Source: CAZNPL01 sp964574815 (GTDB taxonomy: Bacteria; Planctomycetota; Phycisphaerae; UBA1845). Taken from it: a DNA stretch of 64,000 bases. The position numbers were made by a program, and so were the translations under genes. Positions 1-8,500 of this stretch are shown here, in pieces; position 1 is the stretch's first letter; each line of letters starts with the position of its first letter. The stretch is taken from NCBI GenBank assembly GCA_964574815.1, contig CAZNPL010000013.1:62001-126000 (forward strand). Direction: 5' to 3'. The notes below the pieces were generated by a model. That model saw only the letters and a list, made by a program, of their open reading frames with translations, searched no databases and had not been told where the DNA came from.

Positions 1-212
1 TGATAGTGAATGCTCCCCTCGTCAATCTCGTACTCTCCGATCAGACAGTTGAGCAGCGTGGACTTGCCGCAACCACTGCCGCCCATCACCACGATGGTCT
101 CGCCACGCCGTACATCGAAGGACACGCCGTTGAGCACCCGAAAAGACCTGCCCTCCGCTCCGGGGAACGACTTGACCAGGTTGCGGATCGAAATGGCGTC
201 GTCCGGGGACAT
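1..212 (-). CDS. mlaF: MlaF-like ABC transporter ATPase, N-terminal part
   Basis: ATP-binding subunit of an Mla-type transporter, which moves phospholipids between the inner membrane and periplasmic carriers. Only the first 70 codons are in the window; the gene continues past the left edge. The ATG at 212 gives MSPDDAISIRNLVKSF, and a Walker A motif GGSGCGKST sits at residues 44-52. The gene lies 30 bp downstream of the MlaE-like permease on the same strand, which is why Mla is preferred over a generic ABC ATPase. The Walker B, signature and H-loop motifs cannot be seen, so the assignment rests on Walker A and on the neighbour. Confidence 0.85.
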   Translation of the reverse strand, partial: MSPDDAISIRNLVKSFPGAEGRSFRVLNGVSFDVRRGETIVVMGGSGCGKSTLLNCLIGEYEIDEGSIHY

Positions 213-242
213 AGGGTCTCTCAATACCGATCGGCGCACCGA

Positions 243-1112
243 TCAGATGCCCAGGGCGTAAAAGACAGATGTAAACACCGCGTCGATTCCGATCAACGCC
301 ACGATCGACTTTACGACCGTGGACGTGGTCGCTCGGCCCACGCCGGCCGGTCCCCCGCGAACGCTGAAGCCCTCGTGGCAGGCGATCAGCGCAATCACCG
401 CGCCGAAGACGGCGGCCTTCACCAGCCCGGTCAAGAGATCCGTCGTGCTGACGGCCGCCTGCGTGAGATTGAGATACAACCTCGGCGGCACATCCAGAAT
501 CACCACGCTCGCAAGGAATCCGCCCATCACGCCGATATAGTCGGCGATCACGGCCAGCACGACGATCATCACCGTCGTGGCCAGAAAACGCGGCACGACC
601 AGAAACCGAATCGGATGAAGCGCGTGCGCCCGCAACGCCTTGATCTCCTCGTTTTCCACCATGGCGCCCACCTCCGCCGCGATGGACGCGCCGGCGAACC
701 CGCTGAGCACCACGGCCGTCAGCAACGGCCCCAGTTCTCGGATCACGGCGATCCCCACCACATCGGCCACACGCTCCAGTTGACCGTAGCTGCTCAGCGT
801 CGGCGCCATCTGGAGCGCAAGGATCAGGCCGATGAAGAGCTGCACCAGCAGAATGATGGGTATGCACCGCACTCCGAAACGGATCATCTGGGACGTAAGC
901 GAAGACCAGCCGAACTTGACGCGGCGGGAAAGCAGCCCGCGCGTAGACCATCCGGCCGTCTCAACAAGCAGCGCCGTAAGATCGCCTATGTAACGTACGC
1001 CGCGCCCAAGCGCGTCGATCCGGTCGGCGGTGAAGCGGCCCACCGACGAAATGCTGCGATACACCAGCCCGTGCTCCATCGGCTCGGCTCGACGTGTCGG
1101 AGCGTCGCTCAT
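243..1112 (-). CDS. mlaE: MlaE-family lipid transporter permease
   Basis: Integral membrane permease (289 aa) of an Mla/Ttg2-type phospholipid ABC transporter. Several hydrophobic helices span about residues 75-285, with the family's signature region (ELGPLLTAVVLSGFAGASIAAEVGAMVENEEIKAL) visible near the middle. The C-terminus, ending IGIDAVFTSVFYALGI, is also typical of the family. Its ATG overlaps the stop of the upstream STAS gene by 4 nt (ATGA), and the MlaF ATPase gene follows. No MlaD gene is visible; it may lie beyond the left edge. The about 60-residue cytoplasmic N-terminal extension is usual for longer MlaE homologues. Confidence 0.93.
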   Translation of the reverse strand: MSDAPTRRAEPMEHGLVYRSISSVGRFTADRIDALGRGVRYIGDLTALLVETAGWSTRGLLSRRVKFGWSSLTSQMIRFGVRCIPIILLVQLFIGLILALQMAPTLSSYGQLERVADVVGIAVIRELGPLLTAVVLSGFAGASIAAEVGAMVENEEIKALRAHALHPIRFLVVPRFLATTVMIVVLAVIADYIGVMGGFLASVVILDVPPRLYLNLTQAAVSTTDLLTGLVKAAVFGAVIALIACHEGFSVRGGPAGVGRATTSTVVKSIVALIGIDAVFTSVFYALGI

Positions 1113-1447
1113 GCTTTCATCGCCTCTTTTTCAGTCTGCGCAATCTGGAAGAACTGGTCCAACCTGGTGATCTCCAGAATACCCTGGACCCGTTCACTCG
1201 GAGCGACCAGGATCATCTGTGCGCCGTCGCGCTTCAGTCGGCGGTACGCGTCGACCAAGGCGCCGACGCCCGAAGAATCAATGTAGTCCACCTTGGAGAG
1301 GTTGACGATCAGCCGTTTCGGATGGTCCTCGCAGATATCGAGCAGTGATTCGTGAAACGCCGGCGACCGGTTGAGGTCGATCTCGCCTTCCAGGCGTACG
1401 ACCGTGCCTTCGTCCTCTCGGGATACGTTAGTGATCGCGTCGGTCAT
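1109..1447 (-). CDS. STAS-domain protein (anti-sigma antagonist or MlaB-like)
   Basis: A single STAS domain of 112 aa, starting MTDAITNVSREDEG. The phosphorylation-site region reads DSSGVGALVDAYR, so the serine normally phosphorylated in SpoIIAA/RsbV proteins is present. An in-frame upstream extension to 1498 lies inside the kinase gene; the ATG at 1447 is preferred because it makes a 4-nt overlap with the kinase stop. Two roles fit. It may be an RsbV-type antagonist controlled by the RsbW-like kinase upstream. Alternatively it may be the MlaB subunit, also a STAS protein, of the transporter encoded immediately downstream. Its position between the two leaves open that it links them. Confidence 0.9.
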   Translation of the reverse strand: MTDAITNVSREDEGTVVRLEGEIDLNRSPAFHESLLDICEDHPKRLIVNLSKVDYIDSSGVGALVDAYRRLKRDGAQMILVAPSERVQGILEITRLDQFFQIAQTEKEAMKA

Positions 1448-1905
1448 GATTGCTTCTTCTTCAGCATGTTCAGACGCATCCCTCCGCCTTGGGCGCACTC
1501 GTAGCTCACCTCGTCCATGATCGATCGGATGATATGGACCCCCAAACCGCCCGGACGCACGTTCTCCAACGGACGCCCGCAGATCGAGTCCGGGTCCACT
1601 TGGCGGCCGAAATCACGGATGACGATGCTCAGGGCGGGCGTCGCGCCCAGCTCGGTTTTCCCCAGCCGCAGATCGATGGGCCGATTCCGAGCCCCCGCGT
1701 ACCCGTGACGGATGACGTTGGTCAGCGCCTCATCGACCGCCAACATGATCTGCCCGACCTCGGCGCTCCCGAAGCCGAGCGACGCAGCCATCGCCTGTAC
1801 ATGAGTACGAACGCCGGGCAGCTCCTCCGGGTCACTTCGAATCCTCAGGTTCACGACGTCTTCCGCGTCGTTCAACGGCCTTGGCGGCATGAAATCACCC
1901 ATCAC
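1444..1905 (-). CDS. RsbW-like serine kinase (HATPase_c_2)
   Basis: GHKL-fold serine-protein kinase of the RsbW/SpoIIAB type (153 aa). The N box AVDEALTNVIRHGY is at about residues 58-71. A G1-like segment (IVIRDFGRQVDP) and a G2-like glycine patch (RPGGLGVHIIRSIMDEV) follow. Family members bind an anti-sigma antagonist or sigma factor and phosphorylate the STAS partner. Here the partner is probably the STAS protein encoded immediately downstream with a 4-nt overlap. No sigma-B-type gene is visible in the operon, which instead continues into Mla transporter genes. The start MMGD overlaps the upstream lipoprotein stop by 4 nt. Confidence 0.9.
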   Translation of the reverse strand: MMGDFMPPRPLNDAEDVVNLRIRSDPEELPGVRTHVQAMAASLGFGSAEVGQIMLAVDEALTNVIRHGYAGARNRPIDLRLGKTELGATPALSIVIRDFGRQVDPDSICGRPLENVRPGGLGVHIIRSIMDEVSYECAQGGGMRLNMLKKKQS

Positions 1906-2267
1906 CCGTCGTCCTGCGATCCACCGGCGTCACGCGAGGACGATTCCTCGCCGGCAACGAATTGCCGCCATCGCGCGACGGCCTCCGCACGCAAGCGACT
2001 CCCACCTCCATACGAATAGCCGAAACGCCGGCCCGTCAAATCTTCAAGTGCCATGATCGCCGCGAACCGGACCACCACATCCTCATCTTCGAGACGGTCT
2101 ACTAGATGAGGTACGGCCGACCGATCCCGTTGCGCCGCAGCACGGCGGATCGCGGCCACGCGTTCCCCAACGTCCATCGACTGTATATCACACGAACCAG
2201 GTTCACCCGGCGACCTGCACCCACACGCCACCAATAGAATGGCCGCCAGGCTGTGAGAAAGCCGCAT
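1902..2267 (-). CDS. Small lipoprotein with HEAT-like repeat
   Basis: Predicted exported lipoprotein of 121 aa. ATG at 2267 gives MRLSHSLAAILLVACGCRS, a short signal peptide with a lipobox-like LLVAC. An AAGGA ribosome-binding site lies upstream. The mature part carries one HEAT-like helical repeat (VPHLVDRLEDEDVVVRFAAIMALEDLTG), as in PBS-lyase HEAT families that bind other proteins. It overlaps the RsbW-like kinase start by 4 nt and is the first gene of the Mla operon, so it may be an envelope-side partner. The frame stays open upstream to 2474, but that extension has no signal peptide and no well-placed ribosome-binding site. Confidence 0.75.
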   Translation of the reverse strand: MRLSHSLAAILLVACGCRSPGEPGSCDIQSMDVGERVAAIRRAAAQRDRSAVPHLVDRLEDEDVVVRFAAIMALEDLTGRRFGYSYGGGSRLRAEAVARWRQFVAGEESSSRDAGGSQDDG

Positions 2268-2714
2268 GCCCCGTCCTTCTCGTTTATCCGCCGAGGCCGC
2301 ATCAGATCCGAACGCGCCCCCGCACCAGCACCAGCACGGCCATATGCCGACGTTGAAGCACCGGCGGTCTCTCCATAGGTGCCCAATGACCGGGCCGACC
2401 GTGAGGGACAGCTTCGCGAGGCTCGTGCCTGACCTCCGCGGACTCAGGCAGCGAGATCCACTCCAAGCATTCACCTCCGAAGGCGGCTTGCTGACGCCAA
2501 CTCGCTCTGCAACAAGATCTTACGAAGCGAATTATAGACCTCGGCACGACCCCTGCCAATGGACGCCGAGGCAGGCTGGACACGGGCAGAAATGGACCGG
2601 CCAACGGATTGTACCACGGCCTGCCCCTCCCTATGCTGGTGTGAGCTGGGCCGAACGGCGTGCCGACGTTGGCATCAGACGCGATTCGGGGTTGCGGCAC
2701 GATGGCGTGTGCAT
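2268..2714. other. Divergent intergenic region
   Basis: Gene-free 447 bp between the Mla-operon lipoprotein (minus) and the acetyltransferase (plus). It should hold promoters for both directions. The one ribosome-binding-site-like block I see, GGAGGTGA before an ATG at 2470 on the minus strand, opens only an 8-codon frame. No repeat or RNA structure was recognised. Confidence 0.4.
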
Positions 2715-3659
2715 GTGAAGGGCCGTGATGCGCTCACCATCAGTCCAATCGATCCGGGCGACCCGGCTCGAGCTTCCGCGCTGCGCCTCATTCTAGGGAG
2801 AAGCACCTATACGCCCAAGCAGATTGATCGCACCATCGAAGAGCTTCGCGAGACGGTTCGCGCTCAATCCCTCAACACAGATCTTATTGTGGGCGTATGG
2901 CTGAACGGTCGTCTCGTCGACGCCTGCCTGTCCGTGGAGTCTCCTGGACGAACGGCGTTGCTTCTTTCCAGTGACGCGCGTGCCGGACGGGCGGTACCTT
3001 CCTGGCGTCGGGCGATGTTCGAAAAGGTCCAGCAATGCGCCTGGGACCGCGAGTTGGTTTTGCTGCAAGTTCTGATTGACGTTGAGGTTGCCGACGACGC
3101 CGTCGCACTTCGAGATGCGGGCTTCATCTACCTTGCGGAACTGGTATACATGGAACGGGATCTGAACGAACCCCTACCGGAACGACCGATTGCAGACGGT
3201 ATCGAATACATCCCGTATTCGCACGACCGCGAAGATGAGTTTATCGAGGCGCTGGAAGCGACCTACGTCGAGAGCCACGACTGCCCCAGATTAACAGGTT
3301 TGCGCAAACCCCGAGACATTCTGCTCGGGCACAAGCACACGGGCGAGCACGACCCTGACCTATGGTTCCTGGCGTTGCGGCAGGACGCACCGGCGGGAAT
3401 CCTGCTCCTGTCGGGCGTGCGGGGGCGTTCCTGCCTGGAGATCGTCTACATGGGCGTTTGCGTCAGACATCGTGGACAGGGCGTGGGCGACGCTTTGATG
3501 GCGCGGGCGTTGCACGCCGCCCGGGAACGTGGGAACAATTCGTTGACGTTGGCCGTGGACAGCATCAACATCCATGCTCGGCGTTTGTACGATCGCTGGG
3601 GTCTGAGAGAAGTGGGACGCCGGCGCGCGTGGGCGGCCATCAACTCTTCTGCTCGATGA
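2715..3659 (+). CDS. GNAT-family N-acetyltransferase
   Basis: Acetyl-CoA-dependent acyltransferase of the GNAT superfamily, about 314 aa; substrate unknown. The C-terminal half holds the acetyl-CoA loop (VRHRGQGVGDALMARAL, the R-x-x-G-x-G/A motif), followed by the typical NIHARRLYDRWGL region where the substrate asparagine/arginine strand ends. The N-terminal half looks like a second, degenerate GNAT fold, as in tandem-GNAT enzymes. The start is uncertain. The frame is open from 2559 but the first 50 residues look non-coding; the GTG at 2715 (or 2709) begins just before the conserved-looking sequence. It is followed by the dnaA leader region. Confidence 0.8.
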   Translation: MKGRDALTISPIDPGDPARASALRLILGRSTYTPKQIDRTIEELRETVRAQSLNTDLIVGVWLNGRLVDACLSVESPGRTALLLSSDARAGRAVPSWRRAMFEKVQQCAWDRELVLLQVLIDVEVADDAVALRDAGFIYLAELVYMERDLNEPLPERPIADGIEYIPYSHDREDEFIEALEATYVESHDCPRLTGLRKPRDILLGHKHTGEHDPDLWFLALRQDAPAGILLLSGVRGRSCLEIVYMGVCVRHRGQGVGDALMARALHAARERGNNSLTLAVDSINIHARRLYDRWGLREVGRRRAWAAINSSAR

Positions 3660-3958
3660 TCGAGGCAACGTGCAGCGGAGTTTTCCACATTGTGAATCTG
3701 TGATGTTCCTAACCCGTGACAAAAACTTTTTTTCAATCGCTAACCCTTTGATTCGCCGATGCAAGCCGCGCGCGTCACCACCGTAGCTCAAATCTTTGGT
3801 TGACGCGCTTCGGGCGACCTGCTAATTTTGCAAGCGTTGTTGGCGCCCGGCTGGAAGCAACAGGAGCGCAGCGGGGCACGGCTTTCCGACTCATTTTAGT
3901 TCATACTGTTCTCTATTTGTGTCTAAGGCTGGTTTCCCGGCTCGGGGAGGAGCTTGCA
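3660..3958. promoter_or_regulatory. dnaA upstream region with DnaA-box-like site
   Basis: Gene-free 299 bp before dnaA. It contains TTTTCCACA at 3681-3689, which fits the DnaA-box pattern TTWTNCACA, followed by a weaker inverted site TGTGAATCT at 3691-3699. An A/T-rich run lies at 3719-3735 in otherwise GC-rich DNA. The arrangement suits dnaA autoregulation or a small replication origin. One good box is weak evidence for an origin, and many planctomycetes do not keep oriC next to dnaA. Confidence 0.35.
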
Positions 3959-5398
3959 GTGGATTCTTGCGCTCACGGTGACGACCCTATCGCAAAACTG
4001 AAAGAATTGATCGCGGAAAAGGTGGGTCCGCAACGCTTCAAGGTCTGGTTCAAGGGATCAACTAGTTTCTCCTTCGCTGACGGTGTTGTGAACGTCGGCG
4101 TCGCAAATCAGTTTGTCGGAGGATGGATCGAGCGGCATTTCAGTGATGTCATCAAGGAGGCGGCTTCGGCCGTCACCGGGCGGTCCCTCGACATCGCGTT
4201 CACGATCGATCCCATGCTCTCCAAACAGGTGCGGAAGAAGCAGCCCGACTCGCAGGTCGATTATGCCTCGAACAACCCGGAACGCATGGCGCGAGCCCAC
4301 AAGCACCTCGGTGCTTTGCCGCCCCTGCCGCCGCCCAAGGGCGTTTTCGAGACCTTTGTCGTGGGCGAATCCAACCGGCTTGCACACTCGATGGCGCTGA
4401 GCGTGGCCGAGCGACCGGCATCGCAATTCAATCCCCTGTTTATCCACGGAGGGTGCGGCATCGGAAAGACGCATCTGTTGCAGGCCATCTGCAACGGCGT
4501 GAAGAAGCACAACCCGAGCTTGTCCTACCGATACCTGTCGGCGGAGGACTTCACCAACCAGTACGTCTTCGCGGTGAAGACGCAGGGACTGGAGTCCTTT
4601 CGGCAGCGCTATCGCCAGGCGGACGTACTCGTACTCGATGACGTCCATTTCTTCTCGAACAAACGCGGCACGCAGACCGAGTTCCTTCACACGTTCAACG
4701 CGATCGACGGCGCGGGCAAGCAGGTCGTGATGGCCTCCGATGCGCACCCGAAAATGATATCCCACCTGTCGGAGTCGCTGGTGACACGATTCGTTTCGGG
4801 CATGGTCGTCAAAATCGATCCGCCGGACTACGAAACGCGCGCCGAGGTGCTTCGCCGCCGGGCCGCCGAAACGGGGCGGGAAGTCCCCGAGCCGGTCATT
4901 CAATTCATCGCCGAGTGCTGCGAATCGAACATTCGAGAACTCACCGGCGCGCTCTACAAGCTCGTCGCACTTGCCGATGTCACCGGACAGCCGATCAGCC
5001 GCTCCCTTGCCGCCCAGGGGCTCAAGGACCTCATCCAGCGCACCACTCGCATTGTCCGCTTGTCCGATATTGAATCCGTCGTTGCGATTTACTTCGGGTT
5101 ATCGCCGGCCGATCTTCATACCTCGCGCAAGTCGCGGACGATTGCGGCAGCCCGCGGAATCGCCATGTACCTGGCCCGCCGACACACCGACATGAGCTTT
5201 CCGGAGATCGGCCGCTTCATGGGCAACAAGAATCACTCCACGGTTCTGCTCGCCAGTCGACGCATCGCCACCCTTGTCAGCGAGGACGGTGTCGTGCGGT
5301 GGGTGACCGGTCGCGGTGAACATCAGAAACGCGTGGTCGAAGTGCTCAGCGAGTTGGAAGACCAACTGGGCAAGCCGCCGGCTTCTTCCTCGGCGTGA
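3959..5398 (+). CDS. dnaA: Chromosomal replication initiator protein DnaA
   Basis: Replication initiator ATPase that binds DnaA boxes and opens the origin. The GTG at 3959 is chosen because GGGGAGGAG lies 6-7 nt upstream and the N-terminus (DSCAHGDDPIAKLKELIAEK) matches domain I; the frame is open further upstream but is not DnaA-like. The protein has 479 aa. Domain III has Walker A GGCGIGKTH near residue 164 and Walker B VLVLDDVHFF. Domain IV ends with the DNA-binding signature MGNKNHSTVLLASRR, in which NKNHST replaces the usual RDHTT. There is no dnaN next to it; the downstream gene is convergent. Confidence 0.97.
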   Translation: MDSCAHGDDPIAKLKELIAEKVGPQRFKVWFKGSTSFSFADGVVNVGVANQFVGGWIERHFSDVIKEAASAVTGRSLDIAFTIDPMLSKQVRKKQPDSQVDYASNNPERMARAHKHLGALPPLPPPKGVFETFVVGESNRLAHSMALSVAERPASQFNPLFIHGGCGIGKTHLLQAICNGVKKHNPSLSYRYLSAEDFTNQYVFAVKTQGLESFRQRYRQADVLVLDDVHFFSNKRGTQTEFLHTFNAIDGAGKQVVMASDAHPKMISHLSESLVTRFVSGMVVKIDPPDYETRAEVLRRRAAETGREVPEPVIQFIAECCESNIRELTGALYKLVALADVTGQPISRSLAAQGLKDLIQRTTRIVRLSDIESVVAIYFGLSPADLHTSRKSRTIAAARGIAMYLARRHTDMSFPEIGRFMGNKNHSTVLLASRRIATLVSEDGVVRWVTGRGEHQKRVVEVLSELEDQLGKPPASSSA

Positions 5399-5410
5399 CC
5401 GAAGCGGATG

Positions 5411-5430
5411 AGCCGGCCGCAAGGCCGGCT
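5411..5430. terminator. Perfect hairpin between convergent genes
   Basis: AGCCGGCC, GCAA, GGCCGGCT form an 8-bp perfect stem closed by a GNRA tetraloop, 12 bp after the dnaA stop. A second stem (5472-5497; CAAACCGCCG and CGGC with GGTTTG) follows. No T-run is present, so this may be a bidirectional or Rho-assisted terminator between dnaA and the convergent peptidase gene. Confidence 0.5.
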
Positions 5431-5537
5431 GGCGGCGTGCCAGGCATACACTCGGGGGATCGTGCGCAAGCCAAACCGCCGTAGGCGGCAGGGTTTGCCC
5501 ACGCGGTCCCCCGCTCGGCATCGTCGGCTGTCTTTCC

Positions 5538-8500
5538 TCAAGGCCCGCCGCAGCAGGCGTCGATCCCCACAGCGGCGTCCATCGCCGCGAACACGTCAAA
5601 CACGTTGATGACGCCGTCGCCCGCGCACGGCGTTATGTCGAAATCCCGAATCGTGCACTCTTGTGTGGTTCCCACGTCGTTGAGCACTGCCATCACGTCA
5701 ATCAGGTTGACGCTGCCGCTGTGGTCAACGTCGCCGTAAACGTTGGGATCGTGCACGCAAGCTCCGCTCTCGAATCGATCCCATGTGCACACGTCCCCGT
5801 CATAGCACCCCAAATCGGCACATTCACATTCATCCGGAATACCATTTAGATTCACATCGGACGAGGTGCCGGCTGAAATATCGCACGCGTCCGCGAGCCC
5901 GTTGTCATTACAATCGGCCTCGCACTCGTCCGGCACGCCATTATCGTTGCAGTCGTTTCCCGTCAGCTGACAATCATCGGGAACGCCGTCGCCGTTGCAG
6001 TCGGGCCCGTTTCCGATCGGCGGCACCTCGCACTCGTCGGGATGGCCGTTACCGTTGCAATCAGGACCGGCCCCGATGGGTGGCACATCGCACGCGTCGG
6101 GCAGACCGTTGTCGTTGCAATCGTCCTCGCACTCGTCCGGTACACCATTACCGTTGCAGTCGGGGCCGAAACCGATCGGCGGCACGTCGCACTCGTCGGG
6201 CACTCCGTTCGTGTTGCAATCAACCTCGCACTCATCCGGCACGCTGTTTCCGTTGCAATCGTTCCCTGCAAGCTGGCATTCGTCGGGCACGCCGTCCTCG
6301 TTACAATCCGGACCGACTCCCATCGGAGGAACCTCGCACTCGTCGGGTAGGCCGTTGGCGTTGCAGTCGGGCCCGAAACCGATCGGCGGGACGTCGCACT
6401 CATCAGGGAAGCCGTTGTCGTTACAATCGGGTCCGGCGCCGAGAGGCGGGACGTCACACTCGTCCGGGACGTCGTTTTCGTTGCAGTCATTCCCCGCCAG
6501 TTGACATTCATCGGGCACGCCATCCGCGTGACAATCAGGTCCGGCGCCGATTGGAGGAACATCGCACTCGTCGGGAATGCTGTTGCCGTTGCAATCGGGA
6601 CCGGCGCCGATCGGCGGCAGGTCGCATTCATCCGGCACGCCGTTGCCGTTGCAGTCGGTCTCGCACTCGTCCGGAACGCCGTTGCCGTTGCAATCGGGAC
6701 CGAAACCGATCGGCGGCACCTCGCATTCGTCGGGTTGGCCGTTGCCGTTGCAATCAGGGCCGGGGCCGATCGGTGGCACGTCGCACGCATCGGGCAGACC
6801 GTTGTCATTGCAATCATCCTCGCACTCGTCCGGCACCCCATTCCCGTTGCAGTCGTTCCCTGCTAATTGGCACTCGTCAGGAATGACGTCCCCATTACAA
6901 TCGGGCCCGGCGCCGATCGGAGGAACGTCGCACTCGTCCGGAACGCCGTTGCCGTTGCAGTCCACCTCGCACTCGTCCGGCACGCCGTTGCCGTTACAAT
7001 CATTCCCGGCCAATTGGCACTCGTCGGGCACGCCGTCCTCATTACAATCAGGTCCGGCTCCGATCGGGGGCACGTCGCACTCGTCCGGGACGCCGTTTGC
7101 GTTGCAGTCCACCTCACACTCATCCGGGACGCTGTTGGCGTTGCAGTCGTTCCCGCCGAGCTGGCACTCGTCGGGCACGCCGTCTCCATTGCAGTCCGGC
7201 CCGATTCCGATAGGCGCCACGTCGCATTCGTCCGGGACGCCGTTGCCGTTGCAGTCGTTCCCTGCTAATTGGCACTCGTCGGGCACGACATCTCCATTGC
7301 AATCGGGGCCGCCTCCGATCGGAGGAACGTCGCACTCGTCAGGCCTGTCGTTGCCATTGCAGTCGAGGCTTGTGCCACTTGCCAGATCTTCAGAATCCGG
7401 AATCCCGTTGCCGTTGCAATCGTTCTCGCACACGTTCGGAACACCGTCTCCATCGTCATCCAGGATGACGGGGGGGCATGGAATGCTCCGGTTGAACAGC
7501 GCCGCGCACAGCGCACACACATGCGGCGTCCCGTTGCCAAGCACCCCGTCGTCGTCGTCGATGACCAGCATCTCGATTGCGGTCTGTGGCGTGGCACTCT
7601 CCAGCGATGAGGCAGGCACACCCCCGGTAATCAAAGACCAGGAGGCGAACAACCGCCGGGCGATTTCCAACGACGCAGCCCAGTCTGCACCCGGCCCGTC
7701 CGCGTCCTCACGGAAGTTCCACCAGACACGCGCGAGGATCTTTCCGCAGTAGTGCGATTCAAGGCTCTGGCACGGGTAGAGCGCGTAAGAGCCGGCGATG
7801 TCGCGCATGTGCTGCCCCGGTCCCTTGTAGTCGCGCCCGACCACCGCATCGTCATGCACCAGAATCGCCAGCGTGTCGCTGAAGCCCTCTCCGAAAGCCC
7901 ATTGACCCAGTTGAAGGGTGTCCACGACCAGATGGCCGAATTCATGAGTCACAATCGAAGAGTACGCCATGTTGACGCACACCCCGTCCGCAGGCCGGAA
8001 AAAGAACGCGTCGGGAGGTGCGAACCGCGCATTGCACGGGTCGTTCGGGTTGTCGTGGTTGACATGCATCTTCAGCGGCAGAGCCGCCCCGCCCGCACTT
8101 GTGAGTTCAACAAAATCAGGCTCGCGATCCAGAAAGAAATCGCGCGCCTGGCTCACGTGCAGCAAGGCGTTGAGTTGGGACGTCGAGAACTCGTTCGGTT
8201 CGTCCGGGCAACCATTTACCGGACCGTCATTGGCGAACAGCTCCACGATCAGATCGGGTGGCTCAATGCCGGTGGCTTGCTCCACCACCGCGCACCCCTG
8301 TTCGGCGACGACTTCAACGCTCTCCCCAGTGAGCGTCGCTTCTAGGGTGACCGGCCACGCCCCGGTGTGCATGATCCCGAAAATCCCCGCACTGTCCGTC
8401 TCGGTCGACCATCCGGACTCAACGATCTCGACGCGAACGCCCGGCAAATTCGCCACCTCCGGAGGATTGTAGGGTGCGTCGGGAAGCGTTCCCGGAGTCA

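Noticed and set aside
6..1286. A 426-codon plus-strand frame over mlaE/mlaF
   Set aside because: It is antisense to strongly recognised MlaE and has no features of its own.
2444..2470. An 8-codon frame with a good GGAGGTGA site upstream of the lipoprotein gene
   Set aside because: A leader peptide is possible, but there is no attenuator structure or amino-acid bias to support it.
5826..7476. CRISPR-like regular repeats
   Set aside because: Repeats are in-frame protein-coding units of unequal spacing, with variable sequence, not identical direct repeats with unique spacers.
5783..7752. Long plus-strand open frames across the repeat array
   Set aside because: They are by-products of the periodic codons of the minus-strand metallopeptidase; their translations are low-complexity Arg/Ser or Gly/Thr/Ser strings with no domain.
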